This document shows, piece by piece, positions 28,794 to 35,597 of a stretch of DNA of 64,000 bases. Source of the stretch: VRUE01 sp963703335 (GTDB lineage: Bacteria; Actinomycetota; Thermoleophilia; Solirubrobacterales; 70-9); assembly GCA_963703335.1 (NCBI GenBank), contig OY969812.1, forward strand, positions 1,488,001-1,552,000, read 5' to 3'. The translations under genes and the position numbers were made by a program. Every line of letters begins with the position of its first letter. Positions within the stretch are counted from its first letter, which is position 1. Below the pieces are notes generated by a model. It searched no databases. It was not told the DNA's origin and worked only from the letters and a program-made list of their open reading frames with translations.

Positions 28794-29759
28794 GTGCCCA
28801 TCGTCCCCGGCTACGTCCACACCCCCGGCCACCACTGTGGTTCGACGGCCCTCCGCAACCTGCTCGCCTTCCACGGCGCCGAGATCAGTGAGGAGATGGC
28901 GTTTGGGCTCGGGGCGGGCGCCTGCTTCTATTACGTCGCCCTCGAGGACGCCTCGCCGACGCGCTGGTTCAACGGGCGCACGGCGCGGCTGGAGGAGAAC
29001 TTCGGCGAGCTGACTGGGGCGGCGCTGCAACTGCGGACCTTCGAGGAGGGAGACGACGGCGCTTGGGATGCTGCGCGAGCCGAGGTCGATGCCGGCCAGC
29101 CGGTGCTGCTGCTCACCGACCTCTACTACCTCGACCACTACGGCAACTCGGCCCACTTCCCCGGCCACGCTGTGGTCCTAGCCGGCTACGACGAGGAGTA
29201 CGCCCACCTCTCCGACACCGGCTTCGAGCAACTTCAGACGACGACCCGGATCGAGGATCTCGACCGGGCGCGGCACAGCCAGCATCCCGCCTACCCCCTG
29301 TCCGGCCACATGTTCACCGCCTCGGGCTCCGTCACCCGGGAGCAACTGCAAGCCGCGATCCCGGCGGCGATCGGGCGTGCCGCCACGGCGATGGTGGAAC
29401 CCGAGTTCCGCCAGTTCTCCGGCCTCGATGCAGTCGAGCGGCTCGCCGCGGAGGCGGGCAGCTGGCCGGAGGTCGCCGAGGACTGGCAGTGGTGCGCCCG
29501 CTTCGGCTATCAGGTGATCGAGCGCCGCGGCACCGGCGGCGGCGCCTTCCGCCTCATGTACTCGCGCTTCCTCGAGGAGGCTGGACGACCCGAGGCGCCC
29601 CTGGCTGCCGAGGCGGCGGCGCGCTGGACCAAGTTGGCTGAGGCATTCCGCACCGCCAGTGAGCGCGACGATCCCGAGCCACAGCTCTGGCGCGAGATCG
29701 ACTCGGCCGCCCGGCGCGTCGCCGAGGCCGAGCAGCAGCTCTGGACCGCCCTGGCTTAG
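28794..29759 (+). CDS. BtrH N-terminal domain-containing protein (DUF4872 type)
   Basis: A 321-residue protein. VPGYVHTPGHHCGSTALRN is the BtrH-like start with the conserved cysteine, followed by a cysteine-peptidase/acyltransferase-like core with LLLTDLYYLDHYGNSAHF and GHAVVLAGYDEEYAHLSDTG, and a helical C-terminal part. BtrH transfers an acyl group from carrier protein in butirosin synthesis, but most homologues are orphan and uncharacterised, as here. GTG 28794 is chosen because the frame upstream of it lies in the palindromic repeat. Confidence 0.8.
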   Translation: MPIVPGYVHTPGHHCGSTALRNLLAFHGAEISEEMAFGLGAGACFYYVALEDASPTRWFNGRTARLEENFGELTGAALQLRTFEEGDDGAWDAARAEVDAGQPVLLLTDLYYLDHYGNSAHFPGHAVVLAGYDEEYAHLSDTGFEQLQTTTRIEDLDRARHSQHPAYPLSGHMFTASGSVTREQLQAAIPAAIGRAATAMVEPEFRQFSGLDAVERLAAEAGSWPEVAEDWQWCARFGYQVIERRGTGGGAFRLMYSRFLEEAGRPEAPLAAEAAARWTKLAEAFRTASERDDPEPQLWREIDSAARRVAEAEQQLWTALA

Positions 29760-29860
29760 GCGGTGCGGGTTGCTGGTGCCCTACCTGCCAGATGGCCACC
29801 GAGGCGTCTGCCAGCTAGACCAACCCGTTTGCGGATCTAAACCGGGGGTAGTCGGCCCCC

Positions 29861-30118
29861 ATGACTATCGCCGGAGCCATATTCCTGATCGCGGTCGGAG
29901 CCATCCTCCGCTACGCGACCAACATCCACGTCGAGGGCGTCAGCATCGACACCGTCGGCCTGATCCTGATGATCGCCGGAGCCGCCGGCCTGGTCCTCTC
30001 CTTCTTCCAAGAGGCGATCTGGTCCGACCGCGCCCGTCGGCGCGAAGCAGCTGTGGTCCCGGAGGAGCGAGTCGAACGGGTGCCCGAGGAACGCCGGGAC
30101 CTGCCGCCGCGCTACTGA
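29861..30118 (+). CDS. DUF6458-type small membrane protein
   Basis: An 85-residue protein with two transmembrane helices: residues 1-18 (IAGAIFLIAVGAILRYA) and 27-48 (VGLILMIAGAAGLVLSFF), joined by NIHVEGVSIDT, and a charged cytoplasmic tail rich in Arg and Glu. This pattern is common in actinobacteria and labelled DUF6458; the role is unknown. Its 3' end overlaps the remnant of a PIN-like toxin gene on the other strand. Confidence 0.75.
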   Translation: MTIAGAIFLIAVGAILRYATNIHVEGVSIDTVGLILMIAGAAGLVLSFFQEAIWSDRARRREAAVVPEERVERVPEERRDLPPRY

Positions 30119-30222
30119 CAGCGCCGCCCGTCAGCCGGACTCACGGCGACCGGATTGCAGCCCCGCTCCCGCAGCCGCTCAGCGACCTTGCCGCTGATCT
30201 GCTCGTCGAGGAGGAGCTTCAC
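30112..30222 (-). pseudogene. Remnant of a PIN-like (DUF5615-type) toxin
   Basis: A GTG at 30222 opens a 36-codon frame, VKLLLDEQISGKVAERLRER then GCNPVAVSPAD, ending at TAG 30112-30114. This is the typical start of the DUF5615/PIN-like toxins (MKLLLDE...L...G.....V), which are normally above 100 residues, so only the N-terminus survives. The GTG overlaps the antitoxin stop (GTGA), the usual arrangement of the module. Confidence 0.55.
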
Positions 30223-30459
30223 GCCAAGGCGGCCTGTTCGCGGCGCCAAGCAGCTTCGGCCGCGTCAGCCTCCTCGACGTTGCGCCTGATGCGCTCGTCG
30301 ATCTCCTCGGGATAGTCGCTGTAGCAGCGCGCCCCAGTCCGAACCTGAAGCTCGGTAAGGCCGGGATTTGTTTGTACCGGCCTGGGCACTCTGTCGCTCA
30401 AGCCGTTCGACCACGCCAGCGTCCCAGCGCGCCGAGAAAGGCTTTGCTCGGCGAGCCAT
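30219..30459 (-). pseudogene. Decayed DUF433-type antitoxin
   Basis: ATG 30459 starts MARRAKPFSARWDAGVVERL, the N-terminus common to a group of actinobacterial antitoxins, but the frame soon ends in unrelated sequence. The C-terminal part of the same family, SDYPEEIDERIRRNVEEADA AEAAW, is found in another frame and ends at 30219. About 60 codons of the middle, including the winged-helix part, appear to be lost by a frame-changing deletion near 30365. It precedes the truncated toxin. Confidence 0.55.
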
Positions 30460-30521
30460 ATGTAAGACGGTGTAGTGCGCAAGGCTTTTTCGATATATAG
30501 GGTTGCTAGACTTTTGAAAAG

Positions 30522-30968
30522 ATGGCAAGGGAAACGAGGAAGGGAAGCACGGAACACACACTATCGAAGCAGCTCAAGGAGCTCATTGAAGAAACGGACA
30601 TCGACGAGAGTCCTTTGGTGGTGGCCGACGGCGCCAGGCTCTTGTCTGAGGTCCACCAGTGGGAGGAGAAGGGCGAGCGCCTGCAAAAGCGAATCTCGGC
30701 ACTTAAACAGGCAGCCGCAGCCCCGAGCAAGGGGACTGGAGCGAACAAGAGCCTCGCTGACTGGGCTTACGAGGTACTACTCGACGAAGGGGCCGCCATG
30801 CCCTACCGAGAGATCGCGGCAGTGATCAAGTCTCGAGGTTTTCAGCACGCCCGCGAGCCAAAGAATCCCGAAAGGCAGCTACCCGACTCTGTCTGGAGTG
30901 CGATGTATGAAGACGACCGCTTCACAAAGGTCGGCCGTGGCATCTTCGAGCTCACCGATCGCCTGTAG
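30522..30968 (+). CDS. HARE-HTH domain protein
   Basis: A 148-residue protein. Residues 1-65 are charged and helical (LSKQLKELIEETDID, WEEKGERLQKRISALK), probably a coiled coil. Residues about 75-148 match the HARE-HTH winged helix found in ASXL proteins, RNA polymerase delta and restriction-system proteins (LADWAYEVLLDEGAAMPYRE, ...FTKVGRGIFELTDRL). Such domains bind DNA, often with modified bases in mind. The gene is less GC-rich than its surroundings and follows a decayed toxin-antitoxin pair, so horizontal origin is plausible. TATATA about 25 bases upstream may be part of the promoter. Confidence 0.7.
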   Translation: MARETRKGSTEHTLSKQLKELIEETDIDESPLVVADGARLLSEVHQWEEKGERLQKRISALKQAAAAPSKGTGANKSLADWAYEVLLDEGAAMPYREIAAVIKSRGFQHAREPKNPERQLPDSVWSAMYEDDRFTKVGRGIFELTDRL

Positions 30969-30975
30969 GAAATGG

Positions 30976-31581
30976 CTAGCCCAGCCGAGCGAAGTAGGCG
31001 AACCAGTTGCCAGAGTGGTCCTGCCAGGCCAAGCCGGCTTCGCCCGCTTGACGCTTAAGGGCAGCTTGGGTGGTGAAGTGGGGGTCGCCGAAGAGCTCGC
31101 CTACCACCAGGCGGCCACTGGGTTTGAGAACCCGTCGAATCTCTCGCAGAGCGGCAACGGGGTCGGGAATCTCCCCGAGGACGGCGGTGAGAACCACGGC
31201 GTCCATCGAGTCGTCCTCGTAGGGAAGCGCGGTGGCGTCGCCCTGAGTGGGGACGACGTTGGTGAGGCCCTGCTCGGTGGCCCGACCGCTGGTGTGATCG
31301 AGGAACTCCTGTTGGAGGTCGAAGATCTCGACCCTGCCCTCGGAGCCGACCCACTTGGCGATGTCGAGGGTGTAGTAGCCGACGCCGGGACCGATCTCGA
31401 GGAGGCGCTCGCCGGGCTCGGGGCGCAGCACGGAGCGCAGGCGGTCGCGGGTGATGATCGGGTGGGGGGCTTCGACCCAGAAGCGCTGGCCGTAGGGACA
31501 GGCCGAAGGGTTCTTGCGCCACCAGAGCGCCGCGCCCAGCGTCGCCAGGGCGGCAGCGCCGAGCAGCTTGCGGGCGCGCAT
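30976..31581 (-). CDS. Class I SAM-dependent methyltransferase
   Basis: A 201-residue protein. An N-terminal hydrophobic segment (KLLGAAALATLGAALWW) may anchor it to the membrane; the methyltransferase fold follows with LLEIGPGVGYYTLDIA (SAM motif I), EIFDLQQEFLD (motif II) and VLKPSGRLVVGE (post motif). The substrate is unknown. Its start overlaps the stop of the small upstream gene (TGATG), forming an operon with methylmalonyl-CoA epimerase. Confidence 0.82.
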   Translation of the reverse strand: MRARKLLGAAALATLGAALWWRKNPSACPYGQRFWVEAPHPIITRDRLRSVLRPEPGERLLEIGPGVGYYTLDIAKWVGSEGRVEIFDLQQEFLDHTSGRATEQGLTNVVPTQGDATALPYEDDSMDAVVLTAVLGEIPDPVAALREIRRVLKPSGRLVVGELFGDPHFTTQAALKRQAGEAGLAWQDHSGNWFAYFARLG

Positions 31582-31808
31582 CAGTCGGAGTTCTTGAGCG
31601 AGAAGCCGACCCGGTGCTCGCCGGAGTCGATACGCAGGAAGGCGACCTTGCCGACGTAGAGGGCGAGGACGCCGTCCTCGGTCTTGACATCGTGCCAGCC
31701 GCCCTTATCGAGCTGCTTGCGCAGGTCCTTGAGCTCGTCGTCGTTGAGACGGACGGCGATGACCTGGCCGCCCTCGAAGCCAATCTCCACCTTCTGTGCG
31801 TCCGCCAT
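31581..31808 (-). CDS. Small conserved protein, function unknown
   Basis: A 75-residue protein: VEIGFEGGQVIAVRLNDDEL then a helix DLRKQLDKGG and strands GVLALYVGKVAFLRIDSGEH. The alternating pattern suggests a compact beta-rich domain. I do not recognise a family. Both ends are coupled to neighbours by TGATG overlaps, upstream with methylmalonyl-CoA epimerase and downstream with a methyltransferase. Confidence 0.72.
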   Translation of the reverse strand: MADAQKVEIGFEGGQVIAVRLNDDELKDLRKQLDKGGWHDVKTEDGVLALYVGKVAFLRIDSGEHRVGFSLKNSD

Positions 31809-32221
31809 CAGTGCCCTCCTTCGGGGGGTTCGACGATCTCTGTAAGAACGGAGCCGGTCGAGCGTGGGTGCAGGAAGGCGACGCGACTGCCGCGGATGCC
31901 GGTCCTGGCCTCGCTGTCGATCAGCTCGATCCCATTCGCAGCTAGCCGCTCCAAGGTCGAGTCGATGTCGTCGACCGCGTAGGCGACGTGGTGCAGGCCC
32001 GGGCCCTTGCGCTCCAGGTACTTGCCGACGGGGGTATCCGGGCCAAGCGGGGCGAGCAGCTCGACGTGACCGTCGCCGACATCGAGCAGGACCGCCTCGA
32101 CGCCTTGCTCCTCGACCGTCTCGCGGTGGGCGAGCTCCATCTCGAAGCTCTTTTCGTAGAGCTCGATGCCCGCCTCGAGGTCTTCGACGGCGACGCCGAT
32201 GTGGTCGATCCTTCCAAACAC
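31808..32221 (-). CDS. mce: Methylmalonyl-CoA epimerase
   Basis: A 137-residue vicinal-oxygen-chelate protein. RIDHIGVAVEDLEAG at the start, VELLAPLGPDTPVGKYLERK in the middle and GPGLHHVAYAVDDI with its metal-binding histidine, plus VAFLHPRSTGSVLTEIVE at the end, are characteristic of the epimerase. It interconverts the (R) and (S) forms of methylmalonyl-CoA ahead of the B12-dependent mutase. GTG 32221 is chosen; the upstream extension overlaps the DUF1385 gene. It is first in a three-gene coupled unit. Confidence 0.9.
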   Translation of the reverse strand: MFGRIDHIGVAVEDLEAGIELYEKSFEMELAHRETVEEQGVEAVLLDVGDGHVELLAPLGPDTPVGKYLERKGPGLHHVAYAVDDIDSTLERLAANGIELIDSEARTGIRGSRVAFLHPRSTGSVLTEIVEPPEGGH

Positions 32222-32231
32222 CGGCGGCAGT

Positions 32232-33035
32232 CTACGCGCCGTTCTCGGCCCGGAGAATCTCGGCCAGCGCGGCGACCCCGACCTCGAGCTGCTGCGGCGT
32301 CGGCTCCTTGGTCGCAATCAGGCGCTGAATCTCGCGGCCGGGCGTGTGGAACGCCTCGGCGAGGGGATCGCCGTGGTGACGATCGCTCCAGGCGAACATC
32401 TCGACCGCGATCGAGGCTCCCGCCAAACCAACCGCGGCGCGGGCCGCCGGGCTGGGCCGATCGACCAGGCGCTCGAGCAGCAGCGTCCCTCCAATCGAGA
32501 GCAGCATCATCGGCGTGATCAAGTTGGAACCACAGCGGTCGTGCTCCTTCGGCACCCCGGCCGGGTCCTCGATGCCCTGCTCATAAGCGGCGATCGCCTT
32601 GTGCTCGACGCCGTGGTAGGCGGCGAGGTCGCGATCGAGCAGGGCCACCACGGCGGGCGCGGCGCCGACGACCTGCACGACACCCTCGCGCAAGGCCGAG
32701 CTGCCGAAGCGCTTGCGCAGAGCCGCGGTCGCCAGCAGGGTGGCGCCGATCGTGCCGAGGACCCGCCAATCCTCAAACGGCAGCCGTGCCGCCGGCATCC
32801 GTCGCCGCACCAGCGGCAGGACCGCCAGCGCCTCGGCCAGTTTCAGCGGCCCGCGCAGGCCGGGAAGTTTCGCCGCGAGCCCCGGCGCCAGCTCGGGCTT
32901 GCGTTCGGAGGCGACGTGAACCGTTCCGTCGGGGTCGCGCACCGCAGCCGCCCAATGCGTCGGCCCGTGGATCAGCAGGCCGTTGCGCAACGCCATGCCG
33001 CCAAGCCGAAGACGCTCTTGATCCTCAGTGGCCAT
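32232..33035 (-). CDS. DUF1385 (YqhQ-like) membrane protein
   Basis: A 267-residue protein. LRLGGMALRNGLLIHGPTHW resembles the conserved N-terminus of the DUF1385 family; YHGVEHKAIAAYEQG is its signature, and HDRCGSNLITPMMLL is also typical. Two or three hydrophobic segments are present but fewer than in B. subtilis YqhQ. The function is unknown. ATG 33035 is divergent from the TSUP permease gene with 39 bases between; the mce gene begins 10 bases after its stop. Confidence 0.78.
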   Translation of the reverse strand: MATEDQERLRLGGMALRNGLLIHGPTHWAAAVRDPDGTVHVASERKPELAPGLAAKLPGLRGPLKLAEALAVLPLVRRRMPAARLPFEDWRVLGTIGATLLATAALRKRFGSSALREGVVQVVGAAPAVVALLDRDLAAYHGVEHKAIAAYEQGIEDPAGVPKEHDRCGSNLITPMMLLSIGGTLLLERLVDRPSPAARAAVGLAGASIAVEMFAWSDRHHGDPLAEAFHTPGREIQRLIATKEPTPQQLEVGVAALAEILRAENGA

Positions 33036-33074
33036 GCAATCACGATAGGCGATCCTCGCTACCGTGCCGCAGCG

Positions 33075-33857
33075 ATGGACCTGGCCCTTGTAGCGACGTG
33101 GTCCTTCCTGGTCGCGGTCGCGGGCGGGATTGCCGGTCTGGTCCTCGGCAATCTGCGGCTGCCGCTGGTGCTGCAGTTCTCCTCCTCGGCCGCGGCGGGC
33201 GCTGGCGCCAATGTGGCAATCAGCGCAGCCTCGGCCTTCACCGCCTCGATCGCGCACTGGCGCGGCGGCCGCATCGACTGGCGCCTCTTCTGGCTGATGG
33301 CGCCGCCGTCCCTGCTCGGCGGCATCGCTGGTGGACTCGTCTCGGGCCTGCTGCCACAGCGGCTTCTCCTCTGCGTGATCGCGCTGGTTGTCCTCTACGG
33401 CGCGATCGAGATCAGCCGCCACACGCGCCGTCTTAGGGGCAACCAAAAAGAGTCCGCAATGCAATCCGACTCCTCGCAGAAGCACGGAACCACCTATGAC
33501 CGTGGCGTGGCGATCGGCATTGCCTTCGCGGTCGGAGTACTTGGAGGGCTGGTCGGCTTGATTCTCGGCACGCTGCGCCTACCGGCAATGGTGCGATGGC
33601 TGGACACGGCGCCGAAGGCGGCGGTGGGGACCAATGCGGCGACCGGGGTCGTCGTCGGAATCGGCGGCCTGATCGGCCACATCGCCGGCGGAGTCGACTG
33701 GGACCTGCTCGCCGCAGGCTGTGCTGGCGCGGTCCCGGGCGCCTACCTCGGGGCCCACCTGACCGGTCGGCTCGACGACGACACTCTGCTCAGGACGATC
33801 GCCGCGATCCTCTTCGTCGCCGGCATCTCACTCGCCCTGCAAGCGATCCTGGGCTAG
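33075..33857 (+). CDS. TSUP-family permease (TauE/SafE type)
   Basis: A 260-residue membrane protein with about eight hydrophobic helices in two similar halves. Each half starts with the TSUP repeat glycine pattern: GGIAGLVLGNLRLPLVLQF and GGLVGLILGTLRLPAMVRWL, followed by GAGANVAISAASAFTASIAH and VGTNAATGVVVGIGGLIGHI. TSUP proteins move sulfite, sulfonates or other organic anions; the substrate here is unknown. A hairpin element follows one base after the stop. Confidence 0.82.
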   Translation: MDLALVATWSFLVAVAGGIAGLVLGNLRLPLVLQFSSSAAAGAGANVAISAASAFTASIAHWRGGRIDWRLFWLMAPPSLLGGIAGGLVSGLLPQRLLLCVIALVVLYGAIEISRHTRRLRGNQKESAMQSDSSQKHGTTYDRGVAIGIAFAVGVLGGLVGLILGTLRLPAMVRWLDTAPKAAVGTNAATGVVVGIGGLIGHIAGGVDWDLLAAGCAGAVPGAYLGAHLTGRLDDDTLLRTIAAILFVAGISLALQAILG

Positions 33858-33858
33858 C

Positions 33859-33909
33859 CGAACTGCATCAACTTCTCCTCCTCCCAGAGGGAGAAGTTGA
33901 TGCAGTTCG
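33859..33909. repeat. Perfect 20-bp hairpin after the TSUP gene
   Basis: The arms CGAACTGCATCAACTTCTCC (33859-33878) and 33890-33909 pair perfectly around the 11-base loop TCCTCCCAGAG. It starts one base after the stop codon at 33857 and has no T-tract. It resembles the other palindromic elements in the window in size, but its loop does not clearly match any family. Confidence 0.65.
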
Positions 33910-33927
33910 CAAAAGATGGAGCAGGAC

Positions 33928-34065
33928 GGAGCGGCGGCGATGCCGCTCCGGCGCAGGCCCCGAACGCGGTGACAGCGCCCTTGAGCTAGGCGCGGTCACC
34001 GTTCCCCCCTGTGTGTCCCTTTTAGTGCCGGCCGGAGGCCCCCAGTCCAGGCCTCCGGCCGGTGT
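33928..34065. other. Structured gene-free region with three strong hairpins
   Basis: Three hairpins follow in a row: GGAGCGGC/GCCGCTCC (33928-33949); an imperfect stem CGGTGAC with GTCACCG around 33966-34001; and GCCGGCCGGAGGCC with GGCCTCCGGCCGG (34027-34062). No open frame of substance is seen. It could be a small RNA or the leftover of several palindromic elements. An AT-rich stretch near 34100 could promote a minus-strand transcript. Confidence 0.4.
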
Positions 34066-34137
34066 GTCGGCTCTCCCTGGCTCTAGCTTGGAAAGCCGCC
34101 CTTTAAAACACCGTTTCGCGAAGAAGTTGCGGTTGCC

Positions 34138-35517
34138 TCAATCGCCGCGAATCGTCTTGCGGAGGACCTCCAAGCGGCGACCCAGCTCGGCCTCGAAGCC
34201 ACGATCGGTCGGCTTGTAGAAACGGTGGTTCTCCAGCCCCTCCGGCATCAGCTGTTGCTCGCTGACGCCGCCTGGCTCGTCGTGCGCGTAGCGGTAGCCG
34301 GCACCACGACCGAGCGTCTTGGCGCCGGGGTAGTGGGCGTCGCGCAGGTAGTCCGGCGGGGTCTTGGCGCCGTTCTCCCGAACCTCCGCCCGGGCGGCGC
34401 CGAGCGCTTTGTAGGAGGCGTTGGACTTGGGTGCCAGCGCCAGGTAGACGGCGGCCTGGGCAAGGTTGAGCGCGCACTCGGGCAACCCCACCCGGTCGAC
34501 CGCCCGCGCCGCCGCGTCGGCGACGAGCAGCGCCTGCGGATCGGCGTTGCCGACGTCCTCGGAGGCGAGGATGACCATGCGGCGAGCGATGAAGCGCGGG
34601 TCCTCGCCGCCCTCCAGCATCACCGCCAGGTAGTAGAGCGAGGCATCGACGTCGGAGCCCCGCGTCGCCTTGATCCAGGCCGAGACGAAGTCGTAGTGGC
34701 GATCGCCCTGGCGGTCGTAGTCGAGCGCCTTGCGCTGCAGCGCGTCCTCGATCGCGGCGACGTCGATCGCATCCGACTTTGACCCACCTCCAGTGTGGTC
34801 AAAGTCGGATGCGCGCTCTACCGCCCGCTCGAGTGCGGCCAAAGCCACCCGCGCGTCGCCGCCGCTGCGTTCCGCGAGCATCGAGAGCGCCGCGTCCTCG
34901 ACCGGCGGGGGGTCCACCAGGCCGCGCTCGGGATCGGCGAGCGCTCGCAGCAGCAGCACTTCGACCTGCTCTGCCTCTAGCGGCCGCAGCTCATATATCT
35001 GGCAGCGCGACAGGAGCGCCGAGTTCACCTCGAAGTAGGGGTTCTCCGTCGTCGCCCCAATCAGCGTCAGCAGGCCCTCCTCGACCGCCGGCAGCAGCGC
35101 GTCCTGCTGCGCCTTGTTGAAGCGATGGATCTCATCCAAAAAGAGCACCGTCGGCCGCCCATTGGATTGCCGCCGCTCCCGAGCCCGCTCGATAACCGCC
35201 CGAATCTCAGCCCGCCCCGCATTGACCGCCGACTCCTCCTCGAAAGCCCCTTCCGCCCCGCTCGCAGCGATCCGCGCCAGCGTCGTCTTCCCCGCCCCCG
35301 GCGGGCCATACAAGATCGCGCTGTGCGGATGCCCACCTTCGATCGCAGTGCGCAACGCCGACCCCTCCCCCAGGATGTGCTCCTGCCCCACAAGCTCTCC
35401 GAGACTCCGCGGACGCATCCGCACCGCCAGCGGAGCATCCGAAGCTGGGACTCCAGACTGGGCGGGTTCACCTGTGTCGAATAGCCGATCGGCCACTGCG
35501 GCTGAGTATGAGGCCAT
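34138..35517 (-). CDS. rarA: Replication-associated recombination AAA ATPase RarA (MgsA)
   Basis: A 459-residue clamp-loader-like ATPase: LAVRMRPRSLGELVGQEHIL, Walker A YGPPGAGKTTLARIAA, Walker B VLFLDEIHRFNKAQQDA, sensor GATTENPYFEVNSALLSRC, and the C-terminal tetramerisation region YLRDAHYPGAKTLG RGAGY. RarA acts at stalled replication forks. Residues about 235-250 (SDFDHTGGGSKSDAID) are encoded by a family C palindrome placed in frame. ATG 35517 lies in the arm of a family A palindrome; GTG 35496 is an alternative start outside it. Confidence 0.93.
   Translation of the reverse strand: MASYSAAVADRLFDTGEPAQSGVPASDAPLAVRMRPRSLGELVGQEHILGEGSALRTAIEGGHPHSAILYGPPGAGKTTLARIAASGAEGAFEEESAVNAGRAEIRAVIERARERRQSNGRPTVLFLDEIHRFNKAQQDALLPAVEEGLLTLIGATTENPYFEVNSALLSRCQIYELRPLEAEQVEVLLLRALADPERGLVDPPPVEDAALSMLAERSGGDARVALAALERAVERASDFDHTGGGSKSDAIDVAAIEDALQRKALDYDRQGDRHYDFVSAWIKATRGSDVDASLYYLAVMLEGGEDPRFIARRMVILASEDVGNADPQALLVADAAARAVDRVGLPECALNLAQAAVYLALAPKSNASYKALGAARAEVRENGAKTPPDYLRDAHYPGAKTLGRGAGYRYAHDEPGGVSEQQLMPEGLENHRFYKPTDRGFEAELGRRLEVLRKTIRGD
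34768..34813. repeat. Palindromic element, CMCCTCYRGTGT-loop family (family C), copy 2, inside rarA
   Basis: A perfect 17-bp stem, CGCATCCGACTTTGACC at 34768-34784 with its complement at 34797-34813, closes the loop CACCTCCAGTGT. Compared with the copy at 20452-20499, one stem pair has changed from A-T to T-A on both arms, so pairing is kept. It lies in the coding sequence of rarA without breaking the frame. Confidence 0.75.
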
Positions 35518-35577
35518 CGGGGGAGGTCTCGGCGTGCCTCCCCGCTGTTGCACGCCGAGACCTCCCCCGATGGCCTC
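35510..35577. repeat. Palindromic element, CTCCCCGCTKTT-loop family (family A), copy 2
   Basis: A perfect 28-bp stem (35510-35537 with 35550-35577) closes the loop CTCCCCGCTGTT. The stem sequence is unrelated to that of the other two copies. It lies between the divergent rarA and aldehyde dehydrogenase genes, and its left arm contains the ATG assigned to rarA. Confidence 0.8.
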
Positions 35578-35597
35578 TACCCACCTACAATCGCCCA

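Noticed and set aside
33928..34065. 6S RNA or 6C RNA
   Set aside because: The stems do not form a single long rod with a central bubble, and there is no pair of hairpin loops each with six cytosines. I left it as an unassigned structured region.
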